A stretch of DNA of 64,000 nt from Streptomonospora sp. PA3. GTDB lineage: Bacteria; Actinomycetota; Actinomycetes; Streptosporangiales; Streptosporangiaceae. A program made the translations under genes and the position numbers. The notes beneath the pieces were generated by a model. It saw only the letters and a program-made list of their open reading frames with translations. It did no database searches and was not told where the DNA came from. The stretch covers positions 535,983 through 599,982 of the forward strand of contig NZ_VTZW01000019.1 in assembly GCF_009728995.1 (NCBI RefSeq). The letters are read 5' to 3'. This document shows positions 8,719 to 16,890 of this stretch, in pieces (the stretch's first letter is position 1; each line of letters begins with the position of its first letter).

Positions 8719-9522
8719 CTACCCTCCGGGCCCCCGCCCGACCGGGAGCCCCATCAGGCCCGCGAGGTCGCCGAGTCGTTCGGCTCCGACCCCGAGCGCT
8801 ACGACCGGGCCCGCCCGCGCTACCCCGAGGCCCTGATCGAGGCGATCACCGCCGCCTCCCCCGGCCCCGAGGTCGTCGACGTCGGCTGCGGCACCGGCAT
8901 CGCCGCCCGGCAGTTCCAGGCGGCGGGCTGCCGGGTGCTCGGGGTCGAGCCCGACCACCGGATGGCCGAGTGGGCGCGCGGGCGGGGCCTGCCCGTCGAG
9001 GTGGCGGCGCTGGAGTCGTGGGACACCCGCGGCCGGCACTTCGACGCGGTCGTGGCCGGGCAGACCTGGCACTGGGTGGAGCCGGTCGCGGGAGCCGCCA
9101 AAGCGGCGGAGGCGCTGCGGCCCGGCGGGCGGCTCGCGGTGTTCTGGAACGTCGGGCGGCCGCCGGAGGAGGTGGCCGAGGCGTTCACGGAGGTCTACCG
9201 CCGGATACTGCCCGACTCGCTCGCCTCGCGCCAGTGGACGGCCGCCGGAGCCGACAGCTACGCCGGGCTCTGCCGCACAGCCGCCGAGGGGATGCAGCAG
9301 GCCGGCGCGTTCGGCGAGCCCGAGCAGTGGCGGTTCGACTGGCAGCGGACCTACACCCGCGACGAATGGCTGGACCACCTGCCCACGACCGGCGGCCACA
9401 CCCGCCTGGCGCCCGCCGACCTGGAGCGGGTGCTGGAGGAGGTCGGCGCCGCCGTCGACGCCCTGGGCGGCGCGTTCACCATGCCCTACACCGCGATGGC
9501 GGTCACCGCGGTCCGGAGCTGA
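8710..9522 (+). CDS. Class I SAM-dependent methyltransferase
   Basis: 270 aa. Motif I is VVDVGCGTGIAARQF near residues 57-71, followed by VLGVEPDHRM and the motif III-like region EALRPGGRLAVFWN. It resembles the Ubie/Methyltransf_11 group. A conserved YDRARPRYPEALI precedes motif I, typical of small-molecule methyltransferases of unknown substrate. The ATG lies inside a predicted TetR operator and there is no clear ribosome site, so the transcript may be leaderless. Transcription is probably controlled by the divergent TetR. Confidence 0.9.
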   Translation: MPTLPSGPPPDREPHQAREVAESFGSDPERYDRARPRYPEALIEAITAASPGPEVVDVGCGTGIAARQFQAAGCRVLGVEPDHRMAEWARGRGLPVEVAALESWDTRGRHFDAVVAGQTWHWVEPVAGAAKAAEALRPGGRLAVFWNVGRPPEEVAEAFTEVYRRILPDSLASRQWTAAGADSYAGLCRTAAEGMQQAGAFGEPEQWRFDWQRTYTRDEWLDHLPTTGGHTRLAPADLERVLEEVGAAVDALGGAFTMPYTAMAVTAVRS

Positions 9523-9563
9523 TCCGGCGCCGGCACCCGCCCGCCGCGGCGTACCATGCCGGT

Positions 9564-9941
9564 GTGGACACACACGTCCCGCCCCGCGTCCTGGTCGTCG
9601 GGCTCGATCCCTACCGGGTGCCCGGCCCCTGGGACCCCGCGCCGGTGGCCGAAGCGATCGAGGCGGGACTCGCGCGGTTCGCCGAGCACGGCGTCGGCGT
9701 CGAGACCTGTCTGATCGGCCTCGACGGCGGCGACGACGCCGAGGCGGTCGTCGGCGCCGCGCTGCGCTCCCACGAGTGGGAGTGCGTGGTCGTCGGGGGC
9801 GGCCTGCGGCACTCCGAGGACCTGCTCGGACTCCTGGAGCGGGTGATCAACCTGATCCGGCTGCACGCACCCGGCGCGGCGATCGCGTTCGACGGCACCC
9901 CCGCCGACACCTTCGACGCCGCCGCCCGCTGGATCCGGTGA
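9564..9941 (+). CDS. Conserved hypothetical protein
   Basis: 125 aa with GTG start, 41 bp after the methyltransferase. Alternating beta/alpha segments (RVLVVGLDPYRVP, ECVVVGGGLRHSEDLL, AIAFDGTPADTF) suggest a small Rossmann-like or receiver-like fold. I recognise no catalytic motif. It may be co-transcribed with the methyltransferase. Confidence 0.75.
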   Translation: MDTHVPPRVLVVGLDPYRVPGPWDPAPVAEAIEAGLARFAEHGVGVETCLIGLDGGDDAEAVVGAALRSHEWECVVVGGGLRHSEDLLGLLERVINLIRLHAPGAAIAFDGTPADTFDAAARWIR

Positions 9942-10000
9942 CCCCGGCCGGAGACCGCCTGCGCCGAACCGCATGGCCCGCACCCGACCACCTGATCAGG

Positions 10001-10020
10001 GATATCAAACCAGTGATATC
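10001..10020. promoter_or_regulatory. Operator / promoter of TetR at 10029
   Basis: Perfect inverted repeat GATATCA-N6-TGATATC ends 8 nt before the TetR start. TATCAT (10017-10022) could serve as a -10 box, placing transcription start at the GTG itself. Confidence 0.65.
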
Positions 10021-10028
10021 ATTGATTC

Positions 10029-10730
10029 GTGAATGAGCGGGACGAGACGCGGCGGCGCATCATCGACGCCGCGACCGAGTTGCTGACGACCCAGGGCCGC
10101 GACGCGGTGACCACACGCGCCGTGAGCGCCGCCGCCGGGGTGCAGCCGCCCACCATCTACCGGCTCTTCACCGACATGGCCGGACTGCTGGAGGCGGTGG
10201 CGGCCGACGGCTTCGAGACCTACCTGGTGCGCAAGCACGGCCTGGCGCTGACCGACGACCCGGTGGAGGACCTGCGCGCCGGCTGGGACACCCACGTGGC
10301 GTTCGGGCTGGAGTTCCCGGCGCACTACCTGCTCATGTACGGGCAACCGGCGCCCGGCCGCCGCTCCTCGGCCACCGAGCAGGCCTCGCGGCGGCTGCAC
10401 ATGCTCGTCTCGCGCGTCGCCGAGGCCGGCCGGCTCGCGGTCAGCGTCGAGACCGGCGCGGCCATGGTCCACGCCGCCGGCGTCGGCACGACCCTCAGCC
10501 TCATCGGCACGCCCGCCGAAGAGCGGGACCACGACCTCTCCCGGCGGCTGCGCGACTCCACGATCGCCGCCATCACCGGCGCGCCGCCCGAGGGTCCGCC
10601 CGACCACGTCCGGCGCGCCGTCGGCCTCAAGGCGGTGCTCGGCGACGCCGACGGCCTCTTCACCCCCGGCGAGCGCGCACTCCTGGACGAGTTCCTCGAC
10701 CGCCTCGCCGCCGCCCCGGCTCACCGCTGA
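10029..10730 (+). CDS. TetR family regulator, autoregulated
   Basis: 233 aa with GTG start. The helix-turn-helix spans about residues 10-50 (AVTTRAVSAAAGVQPPTIYR). The C-terminal ligand domain has no recognised subfamily mark. There is no Shine-Dalgarno sequence; a -10-like box about 7 nt upstream suggests a leaderless mRNA. The inverted repeat at 10001-10020 would let it repress itself. No divergent partner gene is present, so its targets beyond itself are unknown. Confidence 0.9.
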   Translation: MNERDETRRRIIDAATELLTTQGRDAVTTRAVSAAAGVQPPTIYRLFTDMAGLLEAVAADGFETYLVRKHGLALTDDPVEDLRAGWDTHVAFGLEFPAHYLLMYGQPAPGRRSSATEQASRRLHMLVSRVAEAGRLAVSVETGAAMVHAAGVGTTLSLIGTPAEERDHDLSRRLRDSTIAAITGAPPEGPPDHVRRAVGLKAVLGDADGLFTPGERALLDEFLDRLAAAPAHR

Positions 10731-10884
10731 CTCAGCGACGCCGCACCGCCGCAGCACCGGCTCCGGACCCGATCCGCGTGACAGGCCGGTGCCCGGTCAC
10801 GTCGGCCTACACGGCCACGCTGCGGTCACCGCACACCCGCCATGGCCTTCGGGCCGGTCGTCCGGTCACCCGGCACGGAGGCGG

Positions 10885-11133
10885 TCATTCGACCACCTTG
10901 CGCCAGACCCACCCCCCACCCGCGACCAGCAGACCGGTGCCTCCAAGTGCGTACGCCGCCCACCCGGGCAAGCGCCAGTGCTCACGGGCCACGGCGAGCA
11001 GGCCCCAGTCGGACTCCCAGATCGCGACGGCGATCGCCGAACCGAAGCCCTGAATCGCCAACACCAGGCCGACGATCACCGCCAGACCCGCACCCGTGGA
11101 GTCGTCGAGCAGCCGTTTGCGCGCTCCTGCCAT
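10885..11133 (-). CDS. Small two-helix membrane protein
   Basis: 82 aa. Two membrane helices (about residues 16-37 and 58-76) are joined by a short loop. ATG 11133 was chosen over an upstream in-frame ATG because GGAAGGGGA lies just before it. It is divergent from the TetR gene at 11232 with operator-like repeats between, so it is the likely target of that regulator. No family recognised. Confidence 0.65.
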   Translation of the reverse strand: MAGARKRLLDDSTGAGLAVIVGLVLAIQGFGSAIAVAIWESDWGLLAVAREHWRLPGWAAYALGGTGLLVAGGGWVWRKVVE

Positions 11134-11156
11134 CGGTTTCCCCTTCCCGTTTTTAC

Positions 11157-11170
11157 AATGCAACTGCATT
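11157..11170. promoter_or_regulatory. Inverted repeat between small membrane gene and TetR
   Basis: AATGCA-AC-TGCATT is a 6-bp-arm palindrome; a direct repeat GGATGCA-ATGC-GGATGCA follows around 11187-11206. This AT-richer patch stands out in the local GC background and is the probable TetR operator. Confidence 0.6.
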
Positions 11171-11231
11171 ATAAAGACTCTCGCCTAGGATGCAATGCGG
11201 ATGCACGCCGAAACCGACCGGAAGGGAGGCC

Positions 11232-11840
11232 ATGCCCAAACAGGTCGACCACCGGCAGCGCCGGGTGGAGATCGCCGTAGCAGTCTGCTCGCTCGTCTCC
11301 GCGCACGGCCTGGAGGCGGTGAGCCTGCGCGACGTGGCCACCGAAGCCGGGGTCTCCATGGGGCGCGTGCAGCATTACTTCAAGTCCAAAGACGAGATGC
11401 TGCTGTTCGCCCTGGACTACATCAGCGAGCAGGGAACGGCCCGCGTCCACGACTTCCTTGCGGCGCTGCCCGACCCGGACGAGCCGCGTGCCGTGCTCCG
11501 CGGCATCGCCCAGACCCTGATCGGGACCGGCGCCGAGCAGGCCAACCGCGTCGCCATGGCGTTCCAGGCGCGCGCCCTCGTCGAGCCGCGGCTGGCCCGC
11601 CACCTCCTCCAGGGCTACGAACAGCTCCAAGGGCTTGTCGAACTGGTGATCCAGCGGGCGATCGACAGCGGGGAGATCGCGCCCGCGACACCGGCACGGG
11701 TGGAGGCGACGGCTCTGCTCGCCCTCAGCGACGGCCTGGGCTACCAACTGCTGCTCGGCCACGGCACAACCGAGCGTGCCCTGCAGGTGGTCGATTCCCA
11801 ACTCGACCGTCTCTTCGCGAGCGGGCCCGGCGGACCCTGA
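11232..11840 (+). CDS. TetR family regulator
   Basis: 202 aa. The helix-turn-helix is at about residues 12-52 (AVSLRDVATEAGVSMGRVQHYF), followed by FKSKDEMLLFALDYI; the C-terminal domain resembles the TetR_C_6/BetI-like type. ATG 11232 follows GGGAGG (11224-11229). It is divergent from the 82-aa membrane protein, which is its probable target through the repeats at 11157-11206. Confidence 0.9.
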   Translation: MPKQVDHRQRRVEIAVAVCSLVSAHGLEAVSLRDVATEAGVSMGRVQHYFKSKDEMLLFALDYISEQGTARVHDFLAALPDPDEPRAVLRGIAQTLIGTGAEQANRVAMAFQARALVEPRLARHLLQGYEQLQGLVELVIQRAIDSGEIAPATPARVEATALLALSDGLGYQLLLGHGTTERALQVVDSQLDRLFASGPGGP

Positions 11841-12000
11841 GCGTCGCGCGGCGGCCGCCGCGGACCCGGTCGCCCGTTTCTTGTGTATCTGCACCGGTCT
11901 AGGCATCGCCTGCGCAACCGGGTAGTGTCTGCGGCCGGTCCGCACCGCAGATGCGGAACCGATCCCCGCTCCTGGCCCTCCCCGCAGCGCCCGAGGAAAG

Positions 12001-12498
12001 ATGCCGTTCTCCCGCACCCGCCGGACGGCGGCCGCGTCCGCGTGGCCGCTCGTCGTGCTCGTGCTGGTGCTGTTTCCGGTCATGGCCGTCCACGGGGTCG
12101 GCGGCGCGCTGACCCACGGGCATCCCGACTCCGCCCTGGGGCACTCCGCGAGCGCGGAACAGACCGGCGCCGCCGCCCAGGGCGTCCACTCCTTGACCGT
12201 CGCCCACGAGGGCGCAGGCCCCACCGGCCACGGCGGGCACCACCACGCCGCCGGGGCGGACGGCGCGGCGAACGGGCACGCCCAAGCCGGCGAGCCGCAC
12301 TCCCACGCCGACTGCATGAGCGTGGCGCCCTCCGCCGGGCTGCTCTCACTGGTCTGCTGGCCCGCCTTCCTCACCGGCGGGCCGCGCGCCCTGGCGCCGT
12401 CTCCCCCACGGGTGATCGCGATCCGCGGACGCCGGCGCCGGGCGCGGCTGCGGCGCACCCGGCTACGCCTGGCCGAACTCTCGATCCTGCGGATCTAG
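12001..12498 (+). CDS. DUF6153-like His-rich membrane/exported protein
   Basis: 165 aa. A hydrophobic N-terminal segment (PLVVLVLVLFPVMAVHGV, residues 16-33) is a signal anchor or signal peptide. The middle is His-rich (GHGGHHHAAGA and HSHADCMS), and the C-terminus ends LAELSILRI, the tail I associate with DUF6153 proteins of streptomycetes. The His and Cys content suggests metal contact outside the cell. It lies 114 bp upstream of a second His-rich membrane protein on the same strand. Function unknown. Confidence 0.7.
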   Translation: MPFSRTRRTAAASAWPLVVLVLVLFPVMAVHGVGGALTHGHPDSALGHSASAEQTGAAAQGVHSLTVAHEGAGPTGHGGHHHAAGADGAANGHAQAGEPHSHADCMSVAPSAGLLSLVCWPAFLTGGPRALAPSPPRVIAIRGRRRRARLRRTRLRLAELSILRI

Positions 12499-12612
12499 AT
12501 GCCCTCGGCCGCGCGCGCCGCTCCCCCGCGGACCGGCGCCGACGCGGCACGGCACCACCGGCGCGGCCACCGGCCGCGCCCTGTCCGTACCGGAACCGAC
12601 CGGGAGTTCTCC

Positions 12613-13326
12613 ATGAACCGATCTCGTCGCGCCCAAAAGCGGCGCGCCGGCCACACCGCTCGCTACATCGCCGCGGCGGCCTCACTGGCCGCGGCCCAGA
12701 TCCATGTCGTCATGGCCCCTGTGCACGCCGACTCGTGGCCCGCCTCGGGCGTCTTCTTCGCGCTGGCGGGGGTGTTCCAGGCCCTGTGGGGCGTGGCCGT
12801 GCTGCGCTGGAGCAATTCGCTTCTGCTCGGCACCGGAGCCGCGGCCAACGCGGGAATCCTCGCGCTGTGGGGGTACAGCCGCGTCTGGGGCCTTCCGTTC
12901 GGCCCGCACGCCGGCGTTCCCGAGGCCGTGGGGACCACGGGCCTGGTCGCCGCCGGGCTCGAAGGCGTCCTGATCCTGGCGGTCGTCGGTGCCCTGCTGT
13001 GGCGCACCGACGAGCCGGAGCCGGGGGCGGTGGCCATGGGAGTCGCCGCCGCGGCGGTGCTGGCCGCCGTCTTCGCCACTGCCGCCGCGGTCGCCGAGTC
13101 CGACGAGCACGGCCACGGAGGATCGGGCGGCCACCACGGCGAGTCCTCCCACGGCCAGGGGGGCCACGGCGGCTCGGGGCACGGCGACGAGGGCCACGGC
13201 CACGGCGGCGGCTCCGGCGAGCCGTCCGCCACCCCCTCGCCGGGGCAGTCCTCGGCGAGCCCGGACGCCGCGTCGCCGGAGGAGGAGGTCCCCGAGGGCC
13301 ACGAGGGGCACGATCACGCGCATTGA
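12613..13326 (+). CDS. Membrane protein with His-rich C-terminal tail
   Basis: 237 aa. Four or five membrane helices fill the first ~165 residues. The last ~70 are a His/Gly/Glu tail (GHGGSGGHHGESSHGQGGHG and more, ending GHEGHDHAH). ATG 12613 follows GGGAG. The tail resembles those of metal transporters and metal-storage proteins, so handling of Cu, Ni or Zn is plausible but not shown. Probably co-expressed with the preceding DUF6153-like gene. Confidence 0.75.
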   Translation: MNRSRRAQKRRAGHTARYIAAAASLAAAQIHVVMAPVHADSWPASGVFFALAGVFQALWGVAVLRWSNSLLLGTGAAANAGILALWGYSRVWGLPFGPHAGVPEAVGTTGLVAAGLEGVLILAVVGALLWRTDEPEPGAVAMGVAAAAVLAAVFATAAAVAESDEHGHGGSGGHHGESSHGQGGHGGSGHGDEGHGHGGGSGEPSATPSPGQSSASPDAASPEEEVPEGHEGHDHAH

Positions 13327-13337
13327 GCCCCGCGCAT

Positions 13338-13379
13338 GCGGCGGGCCCGCATCCGGCGCGCCGGATGCGGGCCCGCCGC
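13338..13379. terminator. 42-bp perfect palindrome, bidirectional terminator
   Basis: Positions 13338-13379 are self-complementary over all 42 bases with no loop. The site lies between convergent genes, 11 bp after one stop and 40 bp before the other. Confidence 0.8.
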
Positions 13380-13419
13380 CGCCTTACCAGGGCGCCGGAG
13401 CCGCTCGGTCCCCTGCCCC

Positions 13420-15483
13420 TCAGGAGATCGGGCGGCGCAGGACGGCCGCGCCGCGCGGGGGCAGGATGCGGGCGCCGTCCTGCTCCGCCGCGCCGGCGGG
13501 GTCGAGCAGTTCGCCGCCGAGGTCGGCGATGTCCACCGGTTCGGCGGTGCGGTTGACCGCGAACCAGTACTCGGCGCCGTCGTCGGCGCGCACGGCCACC
13601 TCCACGCGTCCGCGCAGCTGCGGCGGCAGCTCGCCGGAGACCCCGGCCCGCTCCAGCAGCCGGGGCAGCACGCCGGCCAGCCCCTGGGAGCCCAGCCGCG
13701 TCGAGACGTAGGCCGCCGACCCCGCCCCCGTCGCGCGGCGCGTGATCGCCGCCTGACCGGCCCGGGGACCGTCGGCGTAGGAGGCCAGGACCTCGACCTG
13801 CGGATCGGTGACGGTGAGGTCGTCGCTCCACAGCGTTCCCACCGAGCCGTCGTCGAGCCGGACCCGCTCATCGGGCAGCAGGGGCGCGAACTCCTCGATG
13901 CGGATGCCCAGCAGCTCGCGCAGCGGACCGGGGTAGCCGCCGAGCCAGGCGTGGTCGTTCTCGTCGACGACGCCGGAGAAGTAGGTGGTGACCAGGTGCC
14001 CGCCGGCCTCGGTGTAGCGCACCAGCTCCTTGGCGGTCTCCTCGCGCACCAGGTGCAGGATGGGCGCCACCGCCATGCCGTAGCCGTCCAGCGGCGTGCC
14101 CAGCGGCACCACGTCGGCGCGCACGCCGCGGGCCAGCAGCGCCGAGTACCAGTCCAGCGCCTCCTGCCGGTAGCGCAGCAGCGAGGTGGGGTGGGAGTCC
14201 TGCTCGCAGGCCCACCAGGACTCCCAGTCGAAGACGATCGCCACCGGCGCGGGCTTGCGGCGCGACCCGGCCAGCGGGGCCATCCGGGTGAGCCGTGCCC
14301 CCAGGTCGGCCACGGAGCGGAAGACCGCGCTGTCGGATCCGGCGTGGGGCACCATCGCCGAGTGGTACTTCTCCGCGCCCGCGGCGGACTGGCGCCACTG
14401 GAAGAAGCAGACCGCGTCGGCGCCGTGGGCCACGTGCAGCAGCGAGTCGCGCGCCATCTCCCCGGGCGCCTTGGCCCGGTTGACCGGCTGCCAGTTGACG
14501 GCGCTGGTGGAGTGCTCCATCAGGAACCACGGCCGCCCTCCGGCGATGTTGCCGGTGAGGTTGGCCGAAAACGACAGCTCGTCCAGCGCCTGGGCTCCGG
14601 GCCGCACGTAGTGGTCGTTGGAGACGAAGTCGACCTCGCCGGCCCAGTCGGCGTAGTTCATCCCCCGGCTCTCCCCCATCACCATGAAGTTGGTGGTGAT
14701 CGGGACGTCGGGGGTCACCTCCTGCAGCAGGTCGCGCTCGGCGCGCAGGTACTCCTTGAGCGCGTCGGAGGAGAAGCGCTTGAAGTCCAGCTGCTGGGTG
14801 GGGTTGGGGTGGGATGCGGCCAGGCGCGGCGGCAGCACCTGGTCGAACCCGGTGTAGCTCTGGGACCAGAACGCGGTCCCCCAGGCGGTGTTGAGCTCCT
14901 CGATGCCGCCGTAGCGGGCGCGCAGCCAGGTGCGGAACGCGGCCGCGGCGTCGTCGGAGTAGTCGTAGACGTTGTGGCAGCCCAGCTCGTTGGAGACGTG
15001 CCAGGCGGCCAGCGCCGGGTGGTCGGCGTAGCGCCGCGCGATGGCCTCGGCGAGCCGCAGGGCGTAGCTGCGGAAGACCGGCGAGGTGGGCCGCCAGTGC
15101 TGGCGCGCCCCCGGCCACACGGTCTCGCCGGTGGCGGTGACCGGCAGGATCTCCGGGTGCAGCGCGGTCAGCCACGGCGGCGGGGAGGCGGTCGCCGTGG
15201 CCAGGTCCACGGCGACGCCGTTGGCGTGCAGCAGGTCCATGACCTCGTCCAGCCACGCGAAGTCCCACTCGTCTTCTCCGGGCTGGATGCGGGCCCAGGA
15301 GAAGACGCCCAGCGAGACGATGTTCACGCCCGCCTCGCGCATCAGCCGGACGTCTTCGTCCCAGACCTCGCGCGGCCACTGCTCGGGGTTGTAGTCGGCT
15401 CCGTAGGCCAGCCGCGGGGCACGGCCGTGCGGTGCGGCGTTCTTGGGCCAGCGCAGCCAGCGGTGGGGTCGGGCAGCAGCCAT
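13420..15483 (-). CDS. GH42 beta-galactosidase
   Basis: 687 aa, usual length for GH42. It begins with the TIM barrel (GADYNPEQWP near residue 28). The acid/base is Glu166 in WHVSNELG and the nucleophile is Glu323 in LMEHSTS; a trimerisation domain and small beta domain follow. There is no signal peptide, so it is cytosolic and hydrolyses imported beta-galactosides, perhaps galacto- or arabinogalactan oligosaccharides. It is the last gene of the operon permease-permease-binding protein-GH42, controlled by the divergent LacI at 18934. Confidence 0.95.
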   Translation of the reverse strand: MAAARPHRWLRWPKNAAPHGRAPRLAYGADYNPEQWPREVWDEDVRLMREAGVNIVSLGVFSWARIQPGEDEWDFAWLDEVMDLLHANGVAVDLATATASPPPWLTALHPEILPVTATGETVWPGARQHWRPTSPVFRSYALRLAEAIARRYADHPALAAWHVSNELGCHNVYDYSDDAAAAFRTWLRARYGGIEELNTAWGTAFWSQSYTGFDQVLPPRLAASHPNPTQQLDFKRFSSDALKEYLRAERDLLQEVTPDVPITTNFMVMGESRGMNYADWAGEVDFVSNDHYVRPGAQALDELSFSANLTGNIAGGRPWFLMEHSTSAVNWQPVNRAKAPGEMARDSLLHVAHGADAVCFFQWRQSAAGAEKYHSAMVPHAGSDSAVFRSVADLGARLTRMAPLAGSRRKPAPVAIVFDWESWWACEQDSHPTSLLRYRQEALDWYSALLARGVRADVVPLGTPLDGYGMAVAPILHLVREETAKELVRYTEAGGHLVTTYFSGVVDENDHAWLGGYPGPLRELLGIRIEEFAPLLPDERVRLDDGSVGTLWSDDLTVTDPQVEVLASYADGPRAGQAAITRRATGAGSAAYVSTRLGSQGLAGVLPRLLERAGVSGELPPQLRGRVEVAVRADDGAEYWFAVNRTAEPVDIADLGGELLDPAGAAEQDGARILPPRGAAVLRRPIS

Positions 15484-15525
15484 CGTGTTCCTACTTTTCC
15501 TTTCGTGCGCTGCGGGCGGAGCGGG

Positions 15526-16845
15526 TCACTTGTTGACGCTGAAGCCCTGCTGGTTTCCGTACTCGACCGACTGCTCCTGCCAGGCCTGCAGGCCCTCGGC
15601 CAGGGTGGTGTCGGAGACGTAGGCCTTGCCGACGGTGTCGTTGAAGATCGAGTTGGCGTAGACCTGGTAGGGCAGGTAGGACCAGCCCTCCACCACGTTG
15701 GAGGCCGACTCGGAGAAGACCTTGTTGGCCTGCTGACCGCCGAAGTACTCGAACTCCCGGGAGAGGAACTCCTCGGACTCCAGGTGCTTGTTGGTCGCGG
15801 GGAAGGCGCCGTTGTCGAGCCGGGTGTCCACCCCCTCGCCGACGGTCGCGTACTCGATGAACGCATAGGCCAGCGCCTTGTTCTGGCTGGCCTCGGGGAC
15901 GGTCAGCGAGCTGCCGCCGTTCTCCGCGCTGGCGCTCGCGCCCTCCTCCCACTGGGGCAGCGGGGCCGCGCGCCAGGAGCCGGAGCCTTCGGCCACCGAG
16001 GATTCCAGGTTGGCCGGCATCCAGGCGCCCGCGGGGATCGTGGCGATGGTGCCGTCGGCCATGGCCTGGAACCACTCGTCGGTCCAGGAGTTGATGGGGG
16101 CGACGAGGTCCTCGTCGATGAGCTGCTGCCAGGTCTGGGCGTAGGCCGTGGAGCCCTCGTCGGTGAAGTCGACGGTCACGTCGGTGCCGTCGACCCGGTA
16201 GGGCTTGCCGCCGGCCTGCCAGATGAGGCTGGTGGCCAGACCGGGCTCGCCGGTGTCGTTGGTGATGTAGACGTCGGAGTCGGCCTCCTGCAGCCTGCGG
16301 CCGGCCTCGACGTACTCCTCCCAGGTGGTGGGCACCTCGATGCCGTGCTCGTCGAAGATGTCCTTGTTGTAGAACAGCGCCATCGGCCCGGAGTCCATCG
16401 GGACGCCGTAGACGCCCCCGCTGAGGTTCACCGAGTTCCATGGACCCGTGGAGAACGTGCCGTCGAGGTCGGCGGCGCCGAAGGACGACAGGTCGGCCAC
16501 CGACTCGGCCACGGCGAACTGGCTGAGCGCGAAGTACTCGATCTGGGCCACGTCGGGCACGCCCGATCCGGCCTTGATCGCGTTCTGCAGGGCGGAGTAC
16601 TGGTCGGGGCCGGTTCCGGCGTTGACCAGTTCGACGTCGACGCCCTCGTGCTTGGCCTCGAAATCCTTGACGACCTGCTTGAGGGTGGGCTCCCAGGCCC
16701 ACACGGTGATCTTGCCGCCCTCCTCCAGGGCGGCCTGGACGTCGTCGGCCGAGGATTCGCCTCCGGAGCCGCAGGCCGTGAGGCCGAGCAGCAGGGCCGC
16801 GGCCATGCCGAGTCCGCGCAGCGGGGTGCGCACAGGTGGGGTCAT
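15526..16845 (-). CDS. Sugar ABC transporter substrate-binding lipoprotein
   Basis: 439 aa. A lipoprotein signal peptide ends in the lipobox LTAC (about residues 22-25); it is then a family 1 solute-binding protein with KDFEAKHEGVDVELVN and WEEYVEAGRRLQ. It binds the imported oligosaccharide outside the membrane. It lies between the permease genes and the GH42 gene on the same strand, so beta-galactoside oligomers are the likely ligand. Confidence 0.93.
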   Translation of the reverse strand: MTPPVRTPLRGLGMAAALLLGLTACGSGGESSADDVQAALEEGGKITVWAWEPTLKQVVKDFEAKHEGVDVELVNAGTGPDQYSALQNAIKAGSGVPDVAQIEYFALSQFAVAESVADLSSFGAADLDGTFSTGPWNSVNLSGGVYGVPMDSGPMALFYNKDIFDEHGIEVPTTWEEYVEAGRRLQEADSDVYITNDTGEPGLATSLIWQAGGKPYRVDGTDVTVDFTDEGSTAYAQTWQQLIDEDLVAPINSWTDEWFQAMADGTIATIPAGAWMPANLESSVAEGSGSWRAAPLPQWEEGASASAENGGSSLTVPEASQNKALAYAFIEYATVGEGVDTRLDNGAFPATNKHLESEEFLSREFEYFGGQQANKVFSESASNVVEGWSYLPYQVYANSIFNDTVGKAYVSDTTLAEGLQAWQEQSVEYGNQQGFSVNK

Positions 16846-16890
16846 GGTGTCTCACTTCTTTCCGGGGGGTGCTGCGGTCGGGACGGGGGG

